Assembly: GCF_017562075.2 (NCBI RefSeq)
Contig: NW_024427628.1
Location: 62,001-126,000 of the forward strand
Direction: 5' to 3'
DNA length: 64,000 nt
Origin: Anopheles merus
Lineage: Eukaryota; Arthropoda; Insecta; Diptera; Culicidae
Below, piece by piece: positions 10,538-21,503 of the stretch. A program made the translations under genes and the position numbers. Within the stretch, counting starts at the first letter, position 1, and each line of letters begins with the position of its first letter. Under the pieces are notes generated by a model. That model worked only from the letters and a program-made list of their open reading frames with translations. It was not told where the DNA came from and made no database searches.

Positions 10538-13500
10538 AGCACCCCTCTGCACGATAAGTACGCGAACACTATTCTGCCAAAGCATCCTCGCGATTTCTCT
10601 CTGGATGAGACCGTTACAAAACTGAAGAAGTTGTTTGGTCGCCAGAAGTCGGTTTTTCACTCCCGTTACCAGTGCCTGCAGTACGCCAAGAGTGATGCGG
10701 ATGATTTTACTTCGTATGCTGCCATGGTCAACAAACACTGCGAAGCGTTTCAACTTTCCAAGCTCACGTCGGATCAATTCAAAGCTCTCCGATTTGTCTG
10801 TGGACTCCAATCGCCACGGGATGCGGACATCCGAGCTAGATTGATTTCGAAACTGGAAGCTGATGAAACTGCAGTTGTTGAACAAGGAGAAGCTGCAAGT
10901 AAGGTGACTTTGGAAAACCTGGTGTAAGAATGTCATCGTGTGGCCAACCTCAAGCATGACTCGCAGATGGTGGAAAACAAGGAGACTTGCTCCGTCAACG
11001 CCATTTCGCGCAACCAGAATCATTCCTCTTCGAAGAAGACCAACAAAGTGCCCAAGACACCCTGCTGGAAATGTGGGGAACTGCACTACGTTCGTGAATG
11101 TCCGTTTGCATCGCACATGTGTACTAGATGCAAGCAGCATGGACATAAAGAAGGCTACTGTTCAAGCAGTAAGCCCGCTGCATCCAAGCCTTTCAAGCAA
11201 TGGAAGCCCAAAGAGAGCATGAAGACGAATGGCATTTACACTGTTCGCAACGTCGGAAGAAAACGCAAATTCGTCTCGGTCGAGCTCAACGGGGTAGCAG
11301 TCAAGCTTCAGCACGACTCGGCGTCCGACATCACCATCATTTCGAACGAAACATGGGCTACCATCGGACGACCACCCACTCAACCGACCGACGAATCTGC
11401 TGTCACAGCGTCTGGTAGTGATTTGAATCTCCTCGCAGAGTTTCAAGCCGACATCACTATTAACAACGTGACCAAGACAGGGCGCATTTTCATCTCTGAT
11501 AGCGCCGATCTCAACGTTTTGCGAATCGATACTATGGATCTGTTTGATCTGTGGTCCGTACCGATTAACAGCTTGGTCAACGTCGGACATCAAAACTCTG
11601 ACCAATACGTTGATCGCCTCAAGCACCAGTTTCCGGAGGTTTTTCGAAGCACGCTGGGTAGATGCACAAAAGCACAAGTGAAGTTATACTTGAAGCCTGA
11701 TACCCGTCCATGCTACTGTCCGAAGCGACTAGTGGCGTATGCGGCTCTTCCCAAAGTAGATGCGGAACTCGAAAGGCTCGAAACAAACGGTATAATTTCT
11801 CCAGTTCAATTCTCGGACTGGGCAGCACCAATAGTCGTCGTACGGAAGTCGGACAATGTTTCGGTCCGTGTGTGTGGTGATTATTCTACGGGGCTGAACA
11901 ACGCGCTGGAATGTGACCGTCATCCTCTACTTCATCCTGACGATCTTTTCGCGGAGCTGGCTGGGTCACACTATTTCACACACCTTGACTTATCAGACGC
12001 CTATCTTCAAGTTGAGGTCGAGGTGGAATCGCGCAAGCTGCTTACCGTGAACACACATCGCGGCCTTTTTCAGTACAACCGACTTCCTCCTGGAGTCAAG
12101 TCGGCACCTGGCGCTTTCCAACGCATTATTGACAGCATGGTGGCTGGCATCTCTGGAGTGAAACCTTACCTTGATGATATCTTCATTGCTGGCCGCATCA
12201 AAGAGGAGCACGACCGTATCCTCTATGCTGTTCTCGAACGCGTCCGTGAGTATGGTTTCCATTTACGCCTTGAAAAATGTCGTTTCGCGCTTCCCCAGAT
12301 CGGTTTCCTTGGATTGATCGTCGACAAGGACGGTGTTCGGCCTGACCCGTCCAAAACAGAAGCCAATGCCAAGATGCCACCCCCGTAGGACGTGAAGCAA
12401 CTTCGCTCCTACCTCGGAGCTATCAACTATTATGGTCGATTCGTTCCACAGATGAAGCACCTCAGGGCTCCCCTGGATGACCTACTGAAAAAGGATACTC
12501 GCTGGAACTGGACAAAAGAGTGTCAGAAATCTTTTGAGCAGTTCAAGACCATTTTACTCTCCGACCTGCTGCTTACTCACTATGACCCATCTAAGGAGAT
12601 CATCGTCGCGGCAGACGCATCGAAGTATGGTTTAGGCGCTGTCGTCATGCATCGTTTCCCCACCGGTGAGGTGAAGGCAATCGCACATGCTTCTCGCTCA
12701 CTGACGGCAGCGGAAATGAACTACGGCCAAGTGGAAAAGGAAGCATTGGCGTTGATATTCGCTGTCACCCGTTTCCATAAGATGCTGTACGGACGTCATT
12801 TCACTCTCCAAACCGATCATCAACCGTTGCTCAAAGTTTTCGGCTCGAAAAAAGGAATACCAGTTTACACAGCCAATCGTCTGCAACGATGGGCTTTGAC
12901 ACTTCTCCTGTATGACTTCGAGATCAAGCACATCTCGACGATGAATTTCGGCTACGCAGACTTCCTGTCCCGGCTGATGTCATCACAGCGCAGACCAGAT
13001 AAGGATTACGTCATAGCTGCCGTCTATGTCGAATCCGAAGTAAAGGCGATTCTCGAAGACTCCATCAACAATCTGCCAGTCACACATCAGATGATTGTGG
13101 CTGAGACACGTAAGGATGCTGTTCTGCAGCAAGTGATTAGTTACATCAATGAAGGATAGCCAGCAAGCGTGAAGCTAATCACCGATCCTGATGTGAAGAA
13201 GTTCTTCGTCAGACGTGAGGGACTTCAAGTCGTCGATAACTGCGTCATGTTCGGCGATCGAATCGTCGTTCCATCAAAATTCCGGAAGCGGATGAAGTCT
13301 CTGGCTCGCAGCTACATTTACTGGCCGAATGTTGACGACGATGTGGCGCAATTCGTTCGTCAGTGCGATGCATGTGCTGAAGCAGCGAAGGCTCCGACGA
13401 AAGCAACCCTGGAATCATGGCCTCTTCCGGACCGGCCGTGGCAACGAGTACACGTCGATTTCGCTGGCCCAATCGACGGACATCACTATTTCGTAATTGT

Positions 13501-14517
13501 AGATGCCTACTCTAAGTGGCCCGAAATTTTTCGCACTAGATCCATCACCACGACAACAACATTGGACCTGCTTCGTGAAACATTTTCCCGTTACGGCAAT
13601 CCAGACACGCTAGTCTCAGATAACGGAACGCAGTTTACGAGCGGACAGTTTCAACAGTTTTGCAGTGAGAATGGCATCAACCATATTCGTACTGCTCCAT
13701 ACCACCCGCAGTCGAATGGCCAAGCTGAACGTTTCGTGGATTCCCTCAAACGCGGCCTTAAGAAGTTAGGTAAGGGGGAATCACCAACATTACAGCATCT
13801 ACAGGCGTTTCTTTCAGTGTACCGATCAACACCCAACCGGAATACACCTAAGGGAACGTCTCCAGCCGAAGCGTTTTTAAAAAGAACGATGCGCACTACG
13901 TTGGATCTGTTGAGGAAACCATCTTCTCCGACTGCAGCCGTTAACCACAAACAAAATGAACAATTCAACAAACGGCATGGAGCGGTCAAGCGATCATTTG
14001 TAGAGAATGACTTGGTGTATGTGGAACAACACGTACACAACAAAAAGTCGTGGGTTCCTGGTCGAGTCATTGAACCAAAAGGATCCGTTCACTATGTCGT
14101 GTTGCTTGACTTGCATGGAAGACAGAAGCTGGTTAGATCGCATGTCAACCAAATGCGTTCTCGCTACGGTTCCGAAACCCCTGGGCAACAACAACAACAA
14201 CTTCCATGGGAAGTTTTATTAGAAGAAGCTGGTACTACTGCTGCAGTGAAACCAGCTGGCAATCATGTTGCTATTAATTTGAACTCTACGGTGCCAGCTG
14301 ATTTCCTGTTTTTGAAAATCCGCCAACCGATTTTAACCCGCCAACAACCAATGAACAACCATCTGCATCAGCATCGGAATCCATCGCATCCGAATCCGTG
14401 ATAGCCGAATCTATCGCATCTGAATCCGTCGCATCCGAATCCATCGCAAGCTTACTACGTCGTTCCGTACGAACACCGAGAATCCCTCGATGGCTCTCAT
14501 CATACGACCTTTATTAA
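10538..14517 (+). pseudogene. gypsy-3A Gag-Pol, main part, with three stops, a 36-nt deletion and a frameshift
   Basis: This is one continuous Gag-Pol frame, as in gypsy-2. Domains in order: Gag capsid (KKLFGRQKSVFHSRYQCLQ), zinc knuckles (CWKCGELHYVRECP, CTRCKQHGHKEGYC), a protease-like LQHDSASDITII, reverse transcriptase (CGDYSTGLN, YLDDIFIAG), RNase H (AADASKYGLGAV, TDHQPLL), integrase core (HVDFAGPI, LVSDNGTQFTS, HPQSNGQAERFV) and a serine/glutamate-rich tail. In-frame stops are at 10925-10927, 12386-12388 and 13157-13159; the second is shared with gypsy-3B. At about 13292 this copy lacks 36 nt that in 3B encode the integrase zinc-domain histidines (HRGH). One missing base near 14302 shifts the tail. 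The protease DSAS in place of DTAS (gypsy-2) is a possible active-site change. Confidence 0.92.
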
Positions 14518-14528
14518 AAAGGGGGAGA

Positions 14529-14686
14529 TGTAGTAGGCTATGACTACCTAACAGTGGGATTTTGCCTCAGCAGAATTTCACTTCCTAGGCATAGTAGCCT
14601 ATGCCATGTTTAGTAATAAATCAGTTCATAGTTAACCACTAAACTAGCAAGTTGGCTTTTATTTGCTCTCCGTGTGAATTGTAACA
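14529..14686 (+). repeat. gypsy-3A 3' LTR
   Basis: This 158-bp partner of 6208-6365 is preceded by the purine tract AAAAAGGGGGAGA and followed by the GTTCT target duplication. Confidence 0.93.
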
Positions 14687-14927
14687 GTTCTGACTGAATA
14701 TAACAGTTTTAAACAATTTGAAATTGTTTTTAACATTCGATCAAAACGGAAATTATTTGGCAATTTACAATTGATGTGTCAAATCAGTACATTTTGCTCA
14801 AAGAACTGTCAAATTTAGAAAACTGCGTATCTTCGAATCCGCGTATAAGAGGTACCGTGTATCTCGGGGACCGCCTGTATCTCCGAATCCGCGTATAAGA
14901 GGTACCGTGTATCTCGGGGACCGCCTG
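14687..14927. mobile_element. Family-Y miniature element, right half, with a doubled terminus
   Basis: This continues the element broken at 6207. The right terminus (GTATCTCGGGGACCGCCTG) occurs twice, about 50 bp apart, each followed by TA. The doubling is also in the duplicated copy at 30602-30842 but not in the full copy at 39945-40309, so it happened before the segmental duplication. Confidence 0.85.
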
Positions 14928-14994
14928 TACATTATCCTTGGTCCCTGCCTAACTAGCCCGTTAAACATTTTGGTCGGTAGTAGGTGTGCGCACT

Positions 14995-15112
14995 AGATGG
15001 CGCTCTGGTTGCTACACATTAAACGGCTATGAAAGCATTCAGAAGGCATTTAAAGCCTTACCATATCAATAAACATTATATATGCGCAATCTGAGATTGC
15101 GCATCGTGTATT
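14995..15112. repeat. Family-W terminal fragment
   Basis: ACATTAAACGGCTATGAAAG and the following AGAAGGCATTTAAAGCC match the ends of the W element at 3431-4254 and the fragment at 44640-44729. After it comes an inverted repeat GCGCAATCTGAGATTGCGC. No gene is present. Confidence 0.6.
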
Positions 15113-15115
15113 AAT

Positions 15116-15735
15116 ACCCCAAGCGAAATTTTTCGGGGATAATGAACACAAACTCATGCCATCTCTTTCTATTCATCAGCCCTACTCTCTCACACGCATC
15201 GATGAACTTTTACACATCTCTTTGTTCATTGTACTATATTTGAAGGGTTTAAAAGTGATAGATAACAATTCATGTTCATGAACTAGTTATGGTCAAATGT
15301 TAATGGTGTAATGTTTGTACCATGGTCGACCTGAGTTCAATTCCATTTTTTTTGTTTTTTTTTATGATTTAAAGTTTTATTTAATTTTTAAAACATCCAG
15401 CTCCAATAACTTCAAACCCATTTACTCATTGTTAGAAATGCGTGTTTAATAGTTAATCTGTTATTTTTATTGTTTTATTTATTTCTTTTTATTCTTTTAG
15501 TATCAGTACCCCTTCATACAAACAAACCAGTAAATAGCACGATAATGAATAATAATATGGTGGCGCAACTGGCAAAGTGATTCGAAGTAGAACTAGCGAT
15601 GTGGTTGGTAGCATCAAGGATGAAGCATGATCATGAGTGGAGGGAGTGAATCCGAATGTTCATTTCTATTTTTAGCTCTTTTTTGCATGGGTTCATCTTT
15701 CACGTGTGTTCACTATCCCCGAAAATGATCTGTAT
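15116..15735 (+). repeat. Repeat X, first block and inverted end, with tRNA-like head
   Basis: This is the inverted copy of 5045-5275. It starts CCAAGCGAAATTTTTCGGGG and its far end near 15709 has GTTCACTATCCCCGAAAA, a probable inverted terminus. At 15295-15350 it has a tRNA-like stretch ending in GAGTTCAATTCCA followed by a run of eight T, i.e. a B box and a pol III terminator. No coding frame. Confidence 0.6.
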
Positions 15736-15741
15736 TTCGTT

Positions 15742-15787
15742 GGTCTTTTCGGGGATAATTCGTTAACGAATTATCCCCGAAAAGACC
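15742..15787. repeat. Perfect 46-bp palindrome
   Basis: The left half GGTCTTTTCGGGGATAATT followed by CGTT is the exact reverse complement of the right half, centred on GTTAAC at 15762-15767. Beyond the perfect core the match goes on for about 11 more bases per side with one mismatch. It probably marks two X-family ends joined head to head. Confidence 0.9.
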
Positions 15788-15839
15788 AGCGAAAACCAGC
15801 GTGGTCGGGAGCTTGGGACGGTTACCCAAGGTGGAATGT

Positions 15840-16165
15840 ATAATGAGGTGTAGTTATAGCGCTTTTGGCGATCACCCCCTTGGGCTCCGATTTTGACAGA
15901 TGGTTTTCCGCTTGCATATGTATTGATGGATTGTTTACGTTTTGCATGGTCAATATTTGGTGGAGATCAATTTGGGTGAATATTTTAGTTTATTAGAACA
16001 CAGCCCGTGTTCTAATTTGAAGGAAATTTTCCATCGAGAACAAGAAGCGCTCGCCAAACTCGGAAAACTAACTGTCAGTTTTCTTCGTCGATTCTTCTTC
16101 CACCGAGCTGTCAAAACGGGCTTATAACTTGACCTGATATCTTTACGGTCCTTGACGGTTACCGT
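15840..16165 (+). repeat. Repeat X, second block (inverted copy of 5460-5800)
   Basis: The reverse complement of 5460-5800 with scattered changes. It runs up to the edge of the (CCCAAT)n array. It is absent from the duplicated block, where the W fragment joins the array directly at 31011. The 61-codon open frame here has no motif. Confidence 0.65.
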
Positions 16166-16172
16166 ATTCCCG

Positions 16173-16730
16173 CCAATCCCAATCCCAATCCCAATCCCAA
16201 TCCCAATCCCAATCCCAATCCCAATCCCAATCCCAATCCCAATCCCAATCCCAATCCCAATCCCAATCCCAATCCCAATCCCAATCCCAATCCAATCCCA
16301 ATCCCAATCCCAATCCCAATCCCAATCCCAATCCCAATCCCAATCCCAATCCCAATCCCAATCCCAATCCCAATCCCAATCCCAATCCCAATCCCAATCC
16401 CAATCCCAATCCCAATCCCAATCCCAATCCCAATCCCAATCCCAATCCCAATCCCAATCCCAATCCCAATCCCAATCCCAATCCCAATCCCAATCCCAAT
16501 CCCAATCCCAATCCCAATCCCAATCCCAATCCCAATCCCAATCCCAATCCCAATCCCAATCCCAATCCCAATCCCAATCCCAATCCCAATCCCAATCCCA
16601 ATCCCAATCCCAATCCCAATCCCAATCCCAATCCCAATCCCAATCCCAATCCCAATCCCAATCCCAATCCCAATCCCAATCCCAATCCCAATCCCAATCC
16701 CAATCCCAATCCCAATCCCAATCCCAATCC
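16173..16730. repeat. (CCCAAT)n hexamer array, about 93 units
   Basis: 558 bp of uninterrupted CCCAAT on the plus strand (ATTGGG on the minus), with one 5-base unit near 16291 that shifts the register. The long open frames it creates (Ser-Gln on one strand, Gly-Leu on the other) are consequences of the repeat. The shorter second copy is at 31011-31344. Confidence 0.98.
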
Positions 16731-16917
16731 GTATTTATCTATCAATTTCTAGTTCAGCTTTTCCACTTCAGTTTAAGTAAAAAACATGAAGAGCCGGTCG
16801 GAGTCGTCGTAGTCGTTGGAGCCGTCGGAGTCGTTGTAATAGTCGGAAGTATTCTGAAGCGCCTCGTGTGACGTCCGTATAAACTTTTTGAGTTTACGCC
16901 TCGTATGACGTCCGTAT

Positions 16918-17128
16918 CTTCTTCTTCTTTTTGGCTCAACAACCGTTTGTCGGTCAAGGCCTGCCTGTACCACTTGTGTGGGGTTGGCTTTCAATGTCTT
17001 TTGGATTACCCCCCACAGCAGGATAGTCAGTCCTGCGTATGGCGGCACGGTCTAGTTGGGGCTTGAACCCATGACGGGCATGTTGTTAAGTCGTACGAGT
17101 TGATGACTGTACCATGAGACCGGCTCAA
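16918..17128 (-). mobile_element. SINE200-like tRNA-derived SINE
   Basis: On the minus strand it begins GCCGGTCTCATGGTACAG, has the perfect B box GGTTCAAGCCC and ends with an (AAG)n tail (GAGCCAAAAAGAAGAAGAAG). The 10-bp duplication ACGTCCGTAT is at 16908-16917 and 17129-17138. The equivalent site in the tandem copy (about 31890) is empty, so this insertion followed the duplication or was lost from one copy. I recognise it as the Anopheles SINE200 family from memory of its sequence. It depends on LINE machinery from elsewhere. Confidence 0.88.
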
Positions 17129-17279
17129 ACGTCCGTATAAAGGAAGAAAAAAAATATGAATCAAACTATTATTGATCTTTTTTTTCATAAAAGATGGACA
17201 GACGATTGATAGTTCCCAAATAGCCAGAATTGCTTAAGCAGCTCATTTTGGCACGCTATAGATCGCTGCTCGAATTCGC

Positions 17280-17850
17280 CTTTTGCAGTAGTTAAACAGC
17301 ACCAAAGTTCTAGGTGGGTCTTTCAAACAGCGCTTAAGCAGCTTCCTTATGCTACGGTGCCGCGGATTATTTTTCTTTGTGTTTTATTTTCAAGCAAGCG
17401 TCATCGATGAAATAAATAACAGGATTTGTTTTGTTTGTGTTCATGTGTATATTTTTAAATCCTTAATATTCATGAATTATACAAAATGTCACACAATTTA
17501 CTGTACAATCACAATCACTTCACTCAATATTCGTCCTTCAATTAACTAATCTAACTTGTGCAGCAGCAATGAGATGATTGACGGCGTCAGACTTTGAAAA
17601 TTTGACAAGAGCCACTTTGTACCGATGTCATGCATCAAAAGGCTATAAAGTTCCACCAAGTTCGGTACGCTTTCTTAACAAGCCTTCAAGTTCCACCATG
17701 AAGCCTACACATAGTGCTAATCAGCTGCAAAGTTCCAAAGAGTACCATGTGCCTGTTAAAAAGCTCCATAGTTCCGCAAAGTACCGTCTATCTTTTAATC
17801 AGCCACAAAGTACAACATCGGAACGATTTTTCGTTAAGCAGCCCCAAATC
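17280..17850 (+). repeat. Degenerate array of a TTAAnCAGC...AAGTTCC motif
   Basis: A loose motif, TTAA-n-CAGC-n-CAAAGTTCC, often followed by AAGTACC, recurs at least seven times with spacing near 40-45 bases. From 17578 it also reads as a 125-codon open frame with a 13-14 residue repeat (NQLQSSKEYH, KKLHSSAKYR, NQPQSTTSER, KQPQISYG). The same frame is open at 32338-32715 with a few mixed silent and replacement changes. I do not recognise the sequence. It could be a repeat-bearing small gene, but the motif begins upstream of any start codon, which favours a non-coding array. Confidence 0.55.
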
Positions 17851-18059
17851 AGCTATGGAGTACGAGCAGGCTATTTCGGTTATATTCTTTGTCTTGTCCA
17901 TGTGCCATCATGTTATTCGGTAAAAAACAAGTGCGGCCTAAACCATACACGTTAGTCAATGTAAACAACCGTGTAAAACCGTCATAATTACATTCGTCTG
18001 CCTCGTTGCTTCGTATTTTATCCAACCCACCTCCCGTCAAAGGTCCTCCTCATTCGTCG

Positions 18060-19369
18060 TATCCCGCTGCGCAAAGCGATCGAAAACTTGTCAGCCACTC
18101 GCTCAATGTAGATAGAGAGAAAAACCAATAACGATAAAACGTGGTGAAAGGATGAAGAAAAGGGGAAGGAGGGGAGAAAGAGAACGTGGGTGTGAACTAT
18201 TTTTCGGCAATCATCATTTTTGCGCCAACACGGTCGCGTATCGGAGTTTTTTTGTCAGAAAGAGATAAACACATACAGCGCGCTCTCTCGAACGACCGTA
18301 AACGCTTCAATCGATCAAGAGCTTCGATCGGTTCTTCGGACGTTTCTGCTCGCTTTCTCGATCGGTTTCGGCGGAAAGCGAGCTACCCGCTGCGCAAAGC
18401 GACGGAAGAAATCATGCCGTTCGGAGAATTTTATCATGCCATCTTTTTCCCTCCAACGGCAAATTTGTCAAGCAGCTCGTCGAGCTACCCGTCCCTGGCT
18501 CCGCCTCGTACCCCTCGCCTGAGCGCGCTGTCGATGGTTTGAAAGTGTTGGTGCGTCAGACGGCCAATCGCTGTCAGCCGTCGTCCATGCTTTTTCCCTC
18601 CATAGCACTTTCTCTTTCTCGCGTGTGGACGATGCTCATGAGTTGCTGTGGCGCTTAAAAAACCGTTTACACACATTGCTGCGATGCATTTGAATTTTTA
18701 CAAATCAAACAAAAAAAGCGCAATAAGTTCGATTGCTGCAATGTAAAAATGACTAAGGAATCGCTAGCTAACGCTGGAGGGTTTGCTGTGAAACGCGCTG
18801 AATCCTAATTCGCATTAACACGTTCATCCCGGCGCTGATTTTCATCAACTTTCCTTTCCACCAGCACCTAGAACGCAGGCTGGAAAGTTCACTGGCAGGC
18901 AGTGGGGCCTGCCATCGATCTGAACGAGTTAAGCATTAAGCATAACTTTGTTACACTAAGCTTTTGCTTTCGTATGTTGTAGATTACACAGATATGCTGA
19001 GCCGTCTGCGCAAGGGTATGAGCGTGCGTGTGTGTGCAAAACTGTCGCCAAATGTGTTTTTTTCCGAAATGTTATGATCCATCGGTCAAAGAAAGGAAGG
19101 TGTTCATGAAAGGCGGAAAGACGAATTGAGGCCCCTGTCAATGGTAACTGATGACAGGGAGGAGGGGGTAGTGGCACACAGCTGTTGGGAGATTGAACAG
19201 TATACTTAAATTGCCGGCGGGAAGGCCATGGGACCTCTACGATCATCGGTCACAGGCCCTAAAATTGTAGCCGCCATGGGGGAGGGGAGGTGCAAATGGT
19301 TTTCTCCAGCCACGGAGCCCTAAAGACCATCTTTCCGGGGGCCCTTGTTGCTAATAATCTGTCCACTTG
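18060..19369 (+). repeat. Repeat Z, first copy (unknown function)
   Basis: About 1.3 kb repeated at 32820-34130 in direct orientation and, from 18390 on, in inverted orientation at 37180-38170. CCCGCTGCGCAAAGCGA occurs at 18064 and 18388. Open frames of 60-118 codons exist on both strands without recognisable domains, so I call no gene. It is interrupted at 19370 by gypsy-2 and continues at 24516. Confidence 0.75.
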
Positions 19370-19373
19370 TAGA

Positions 19374-19685
19374 CTTTTGTGTTCGGATGACCGATGAAGC
19401 GTTGATAATAATGACGCGAACACAAACTACAATTTACAACTTATATTATAAGTAAAATGATAACATCCGTGCCGCGCTGACACACAACCGTTCGCCACCA
19501 AAGCCAGATCGGAAGAGAGAGAGAGCAATTCCTTAATTCTAATTCTCCTAATTCTAATTCTGCTAATTCTCCAAATTTCGCCTTGCCTATCTAGTTTCGC
19601 CTCTCTCGTTGCGTCGGCCGCCTGACTGTTATCGGCGGCTGTCTCCAGCCGCGATCCAGGGGTGAGCAACAATACGATCACAACA
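19374..19685 (-). repeat. gypsy-2 3' LTR
   Basis: 312 bp, pairs with 24202-24511. On the minus strand it begins TGTTGTGATCG and ends CACAAAAG, an ending without the usual CA. It has repeats of CTAATTCT. Confidence 0.9.
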
Positions 19686-19695
19686 TCTCCTTCCT

Positions 19696-21503
19696 TTAAA
19701 TTCGCTGGTACGATTCGAACCTACGTGGCGGTCTTCTAATACGAGAAGATCGAAGAGGAGGTCGTTCCAGCGTGCGACTAATTCGAGGACGTTGATTGGG
19801 AAGGATATCTATGTCGGTGTTAGTTAGCGGTATAGGCAATGCTGCGTGCTCTATCGTATGATGTGTGCCTATTAAATTCCACTCACTTAGCAAAACGTCT
19901 AACGGCAATCCATCGGGATGGTGTTCATGTTCTGAGTATACATTACGCTTGCGAAGCTGATTGATATGACGCCTATGGATTTTGCTATCTGCTGTTTTAA
20001 TTTCATACATAACATTCCTCAGCCGTTTTTCAACTTTGCCGGTCATCCATTTGTATGCATTGTGCGTGAAATATTTCATAAATACTGGTTCACCAATTTG
20101 GAATGTGCGTGATACGGAAGCTAGTTGCAATTGAGTAGTTTTTGTAGGTCTAAGCAGATTTAACTCGGTACGTATGGGACGACCAAACATGATTTCAGCA
20201 GGTGTTTTATGCCGTTCTAATAATGGGTGCGGTGTAGCCCGATATACTTGCAAAAATGTCTCCAAAGCCTCATCTAATGATAAATCACTGTTTCGAATTT
20301 TTCGTAACGCTCGCTTCAATGTGTCCACAAATCTTTCGGCTTGCCCGTTAGATTGTGGATGAAATGGGGCTGTAGTCATATGATTTATTCCATGCCGATC
20401 ACAAAACTCTTTAAACACACTGCTTGTGAATTGTGGTCCATTATCGCTGACCAACGTAACAGGTGATCCAAAACGTGATACCAATCCATGTAGCATTCTC
20501 ACAGTTGCAGCCGCTGTAGTGCTTGAAGTTTTAATTATTTCTGGCCATTTGGAAAACGAGTCGACTACTACCAAGAAATAAAACCCGTCGACTGGCCCTG
20601 CGTAATCTATATGAATTCTCTCCCAGGGTGCTAGTGTTTCTGGCCAAGTTGCTATTTTCTCCTTCGGTGGTGCTTTTGCTGCAGACTGACATGCCTGGCA
20701 ACTGTTGACCAAATCAACTATATCTACATCCATTGACGGCCAATACACATAGCTACGAGCGATTGCTTTCATCCGGACTATCCCTGGGTGACCTTTATGG
20801 AGCTGATCAAGACATCGATTTTGCAATATTGCTGGGATCACTACCCTCTCTCCAAAAATTATGCTTCCTTGTATTATCGTTAGTGCATCTTTCCGACTAT
20901 AAAAACATGATAGATCTTTTCCATACTGCATGTCGCGAGGCCAACCATGTTTCACAAATCCATATACCTTTCTTAAGAGCGTATCATTAAACGTAGCACT
21001 TGCAACCTCTTCATGAGTGAGCGGAAATGCTGATAGCGAGTTAATTGCTACATACGCTAAATCTTTTTCTACATCCACGCTGGCTATCATGCATTCAGAT
21101 TCAGGCTTCTCATGTCTGCTGATCAATCTTGATAAAATATCTGCATTTCCAAAATCTTCCGTGTGTACATATTGAATCTCAAAATCATAGGCGAGCAGGG
21201 TTAATGCAAAACGCTGCAAACGATTGGCTGTATATGTAGGAATGCCTTTCTTTGAGCCGAATATTCTTAATAATGGGCGATGTCGGTTTGGAGGTAAAAA
21301 TGTCTGCCGTAAATCATTTTATGAAATTTAACAACAGCAAAAATTATTGCTAAACCCTCTCTATCAATCTGACTATATGCCTGCTCTGTTTTGGTTAGAG
21401 CTCGCGATGCGTGTTGTACGACTCTTATTGACCCATCTGGGTATTTCTGACAAATAGTAGCTCCGAGTCCGATTGAGGAAGCATCTGCTGATACAATTAT
21501 TTG
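19696..21503 (-). pseudogene. gypsy-2 Pol 3' part: RNase H and integrase
   Basis: It continues from the reverse transcriptase part after a TAA at 21504-21506. RNase H begins with VSADASS; near 21282 one base is missing in the TDH-type motif and shifts the frame. From 21219 the frame is clean: RNase H end (VHTEDFGNADILSRL), HHCC zinc domain (HKGHPG ... CQACQSAAK), integrase core (HIDYAGPV, LVSDNGPQFTS, HPQSNGQAERFVD) and a C-terminal domain. It ends 11 bases before the 3' LTR. Only one nonsense codon and one frameshift separate this element from a complete frame. Confidence 0.92.

Larger units (their letters stand above)
6208..14686 (+). mobile_element. Ty3/gypsy LTR retrotransposon 'gypsy-3A', with a nested copia element
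   Basis: Two 158-bp LTRs (6208-6365 and 14529-14686) start TGTAGTAGGC and end GTAACA. I see two differences between them (T/C and C/T near the 3' end). The 5-bp duplication GTTCT flanks the whole element (6203-6207 and 14687-14691), inside a family-Y element. A primer-binding site follows the 5' LTR and a purine tract (AAAAAGGGGGAGA) precedes the 3' LTR. The gag is split by a copia element at 6715-10532. The LTR carries AATAAA next to TCAGTT, a plausible polyadenylation signal and insect initiator. Coding lesions make it non-autonomous. Confidence 0.95.

Noticed and set aside
10535..11146. 203-codon minus-strand frame over gypsy-3 gag, repeated at 26397-27008
   Set aside because: It is antisense to a clear Gag-Pol frame and is duplicated only because the block is duplicated.
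16173..16730. Hexamer array as a chromosome end
   Set aside because: It is internal, flanked by transposons on both sides, and mosquitoes of this group are not known to use such a telomere repeat.
16143..16871. 200- and 239-codon open frames encoding Gly-Leu and Ser-Gln repeats
   Set aside because: They are products of the (CCCAAT)n array, open in several frames on both strands.
18186..18542. 118-codon frame in repeat Z, also at 32946-33302
   Set aside because: No motif, overlapping open frames on both strands, serine/arginine-rich composition as expected by chance. Kept as unknown repeat, not a gene.
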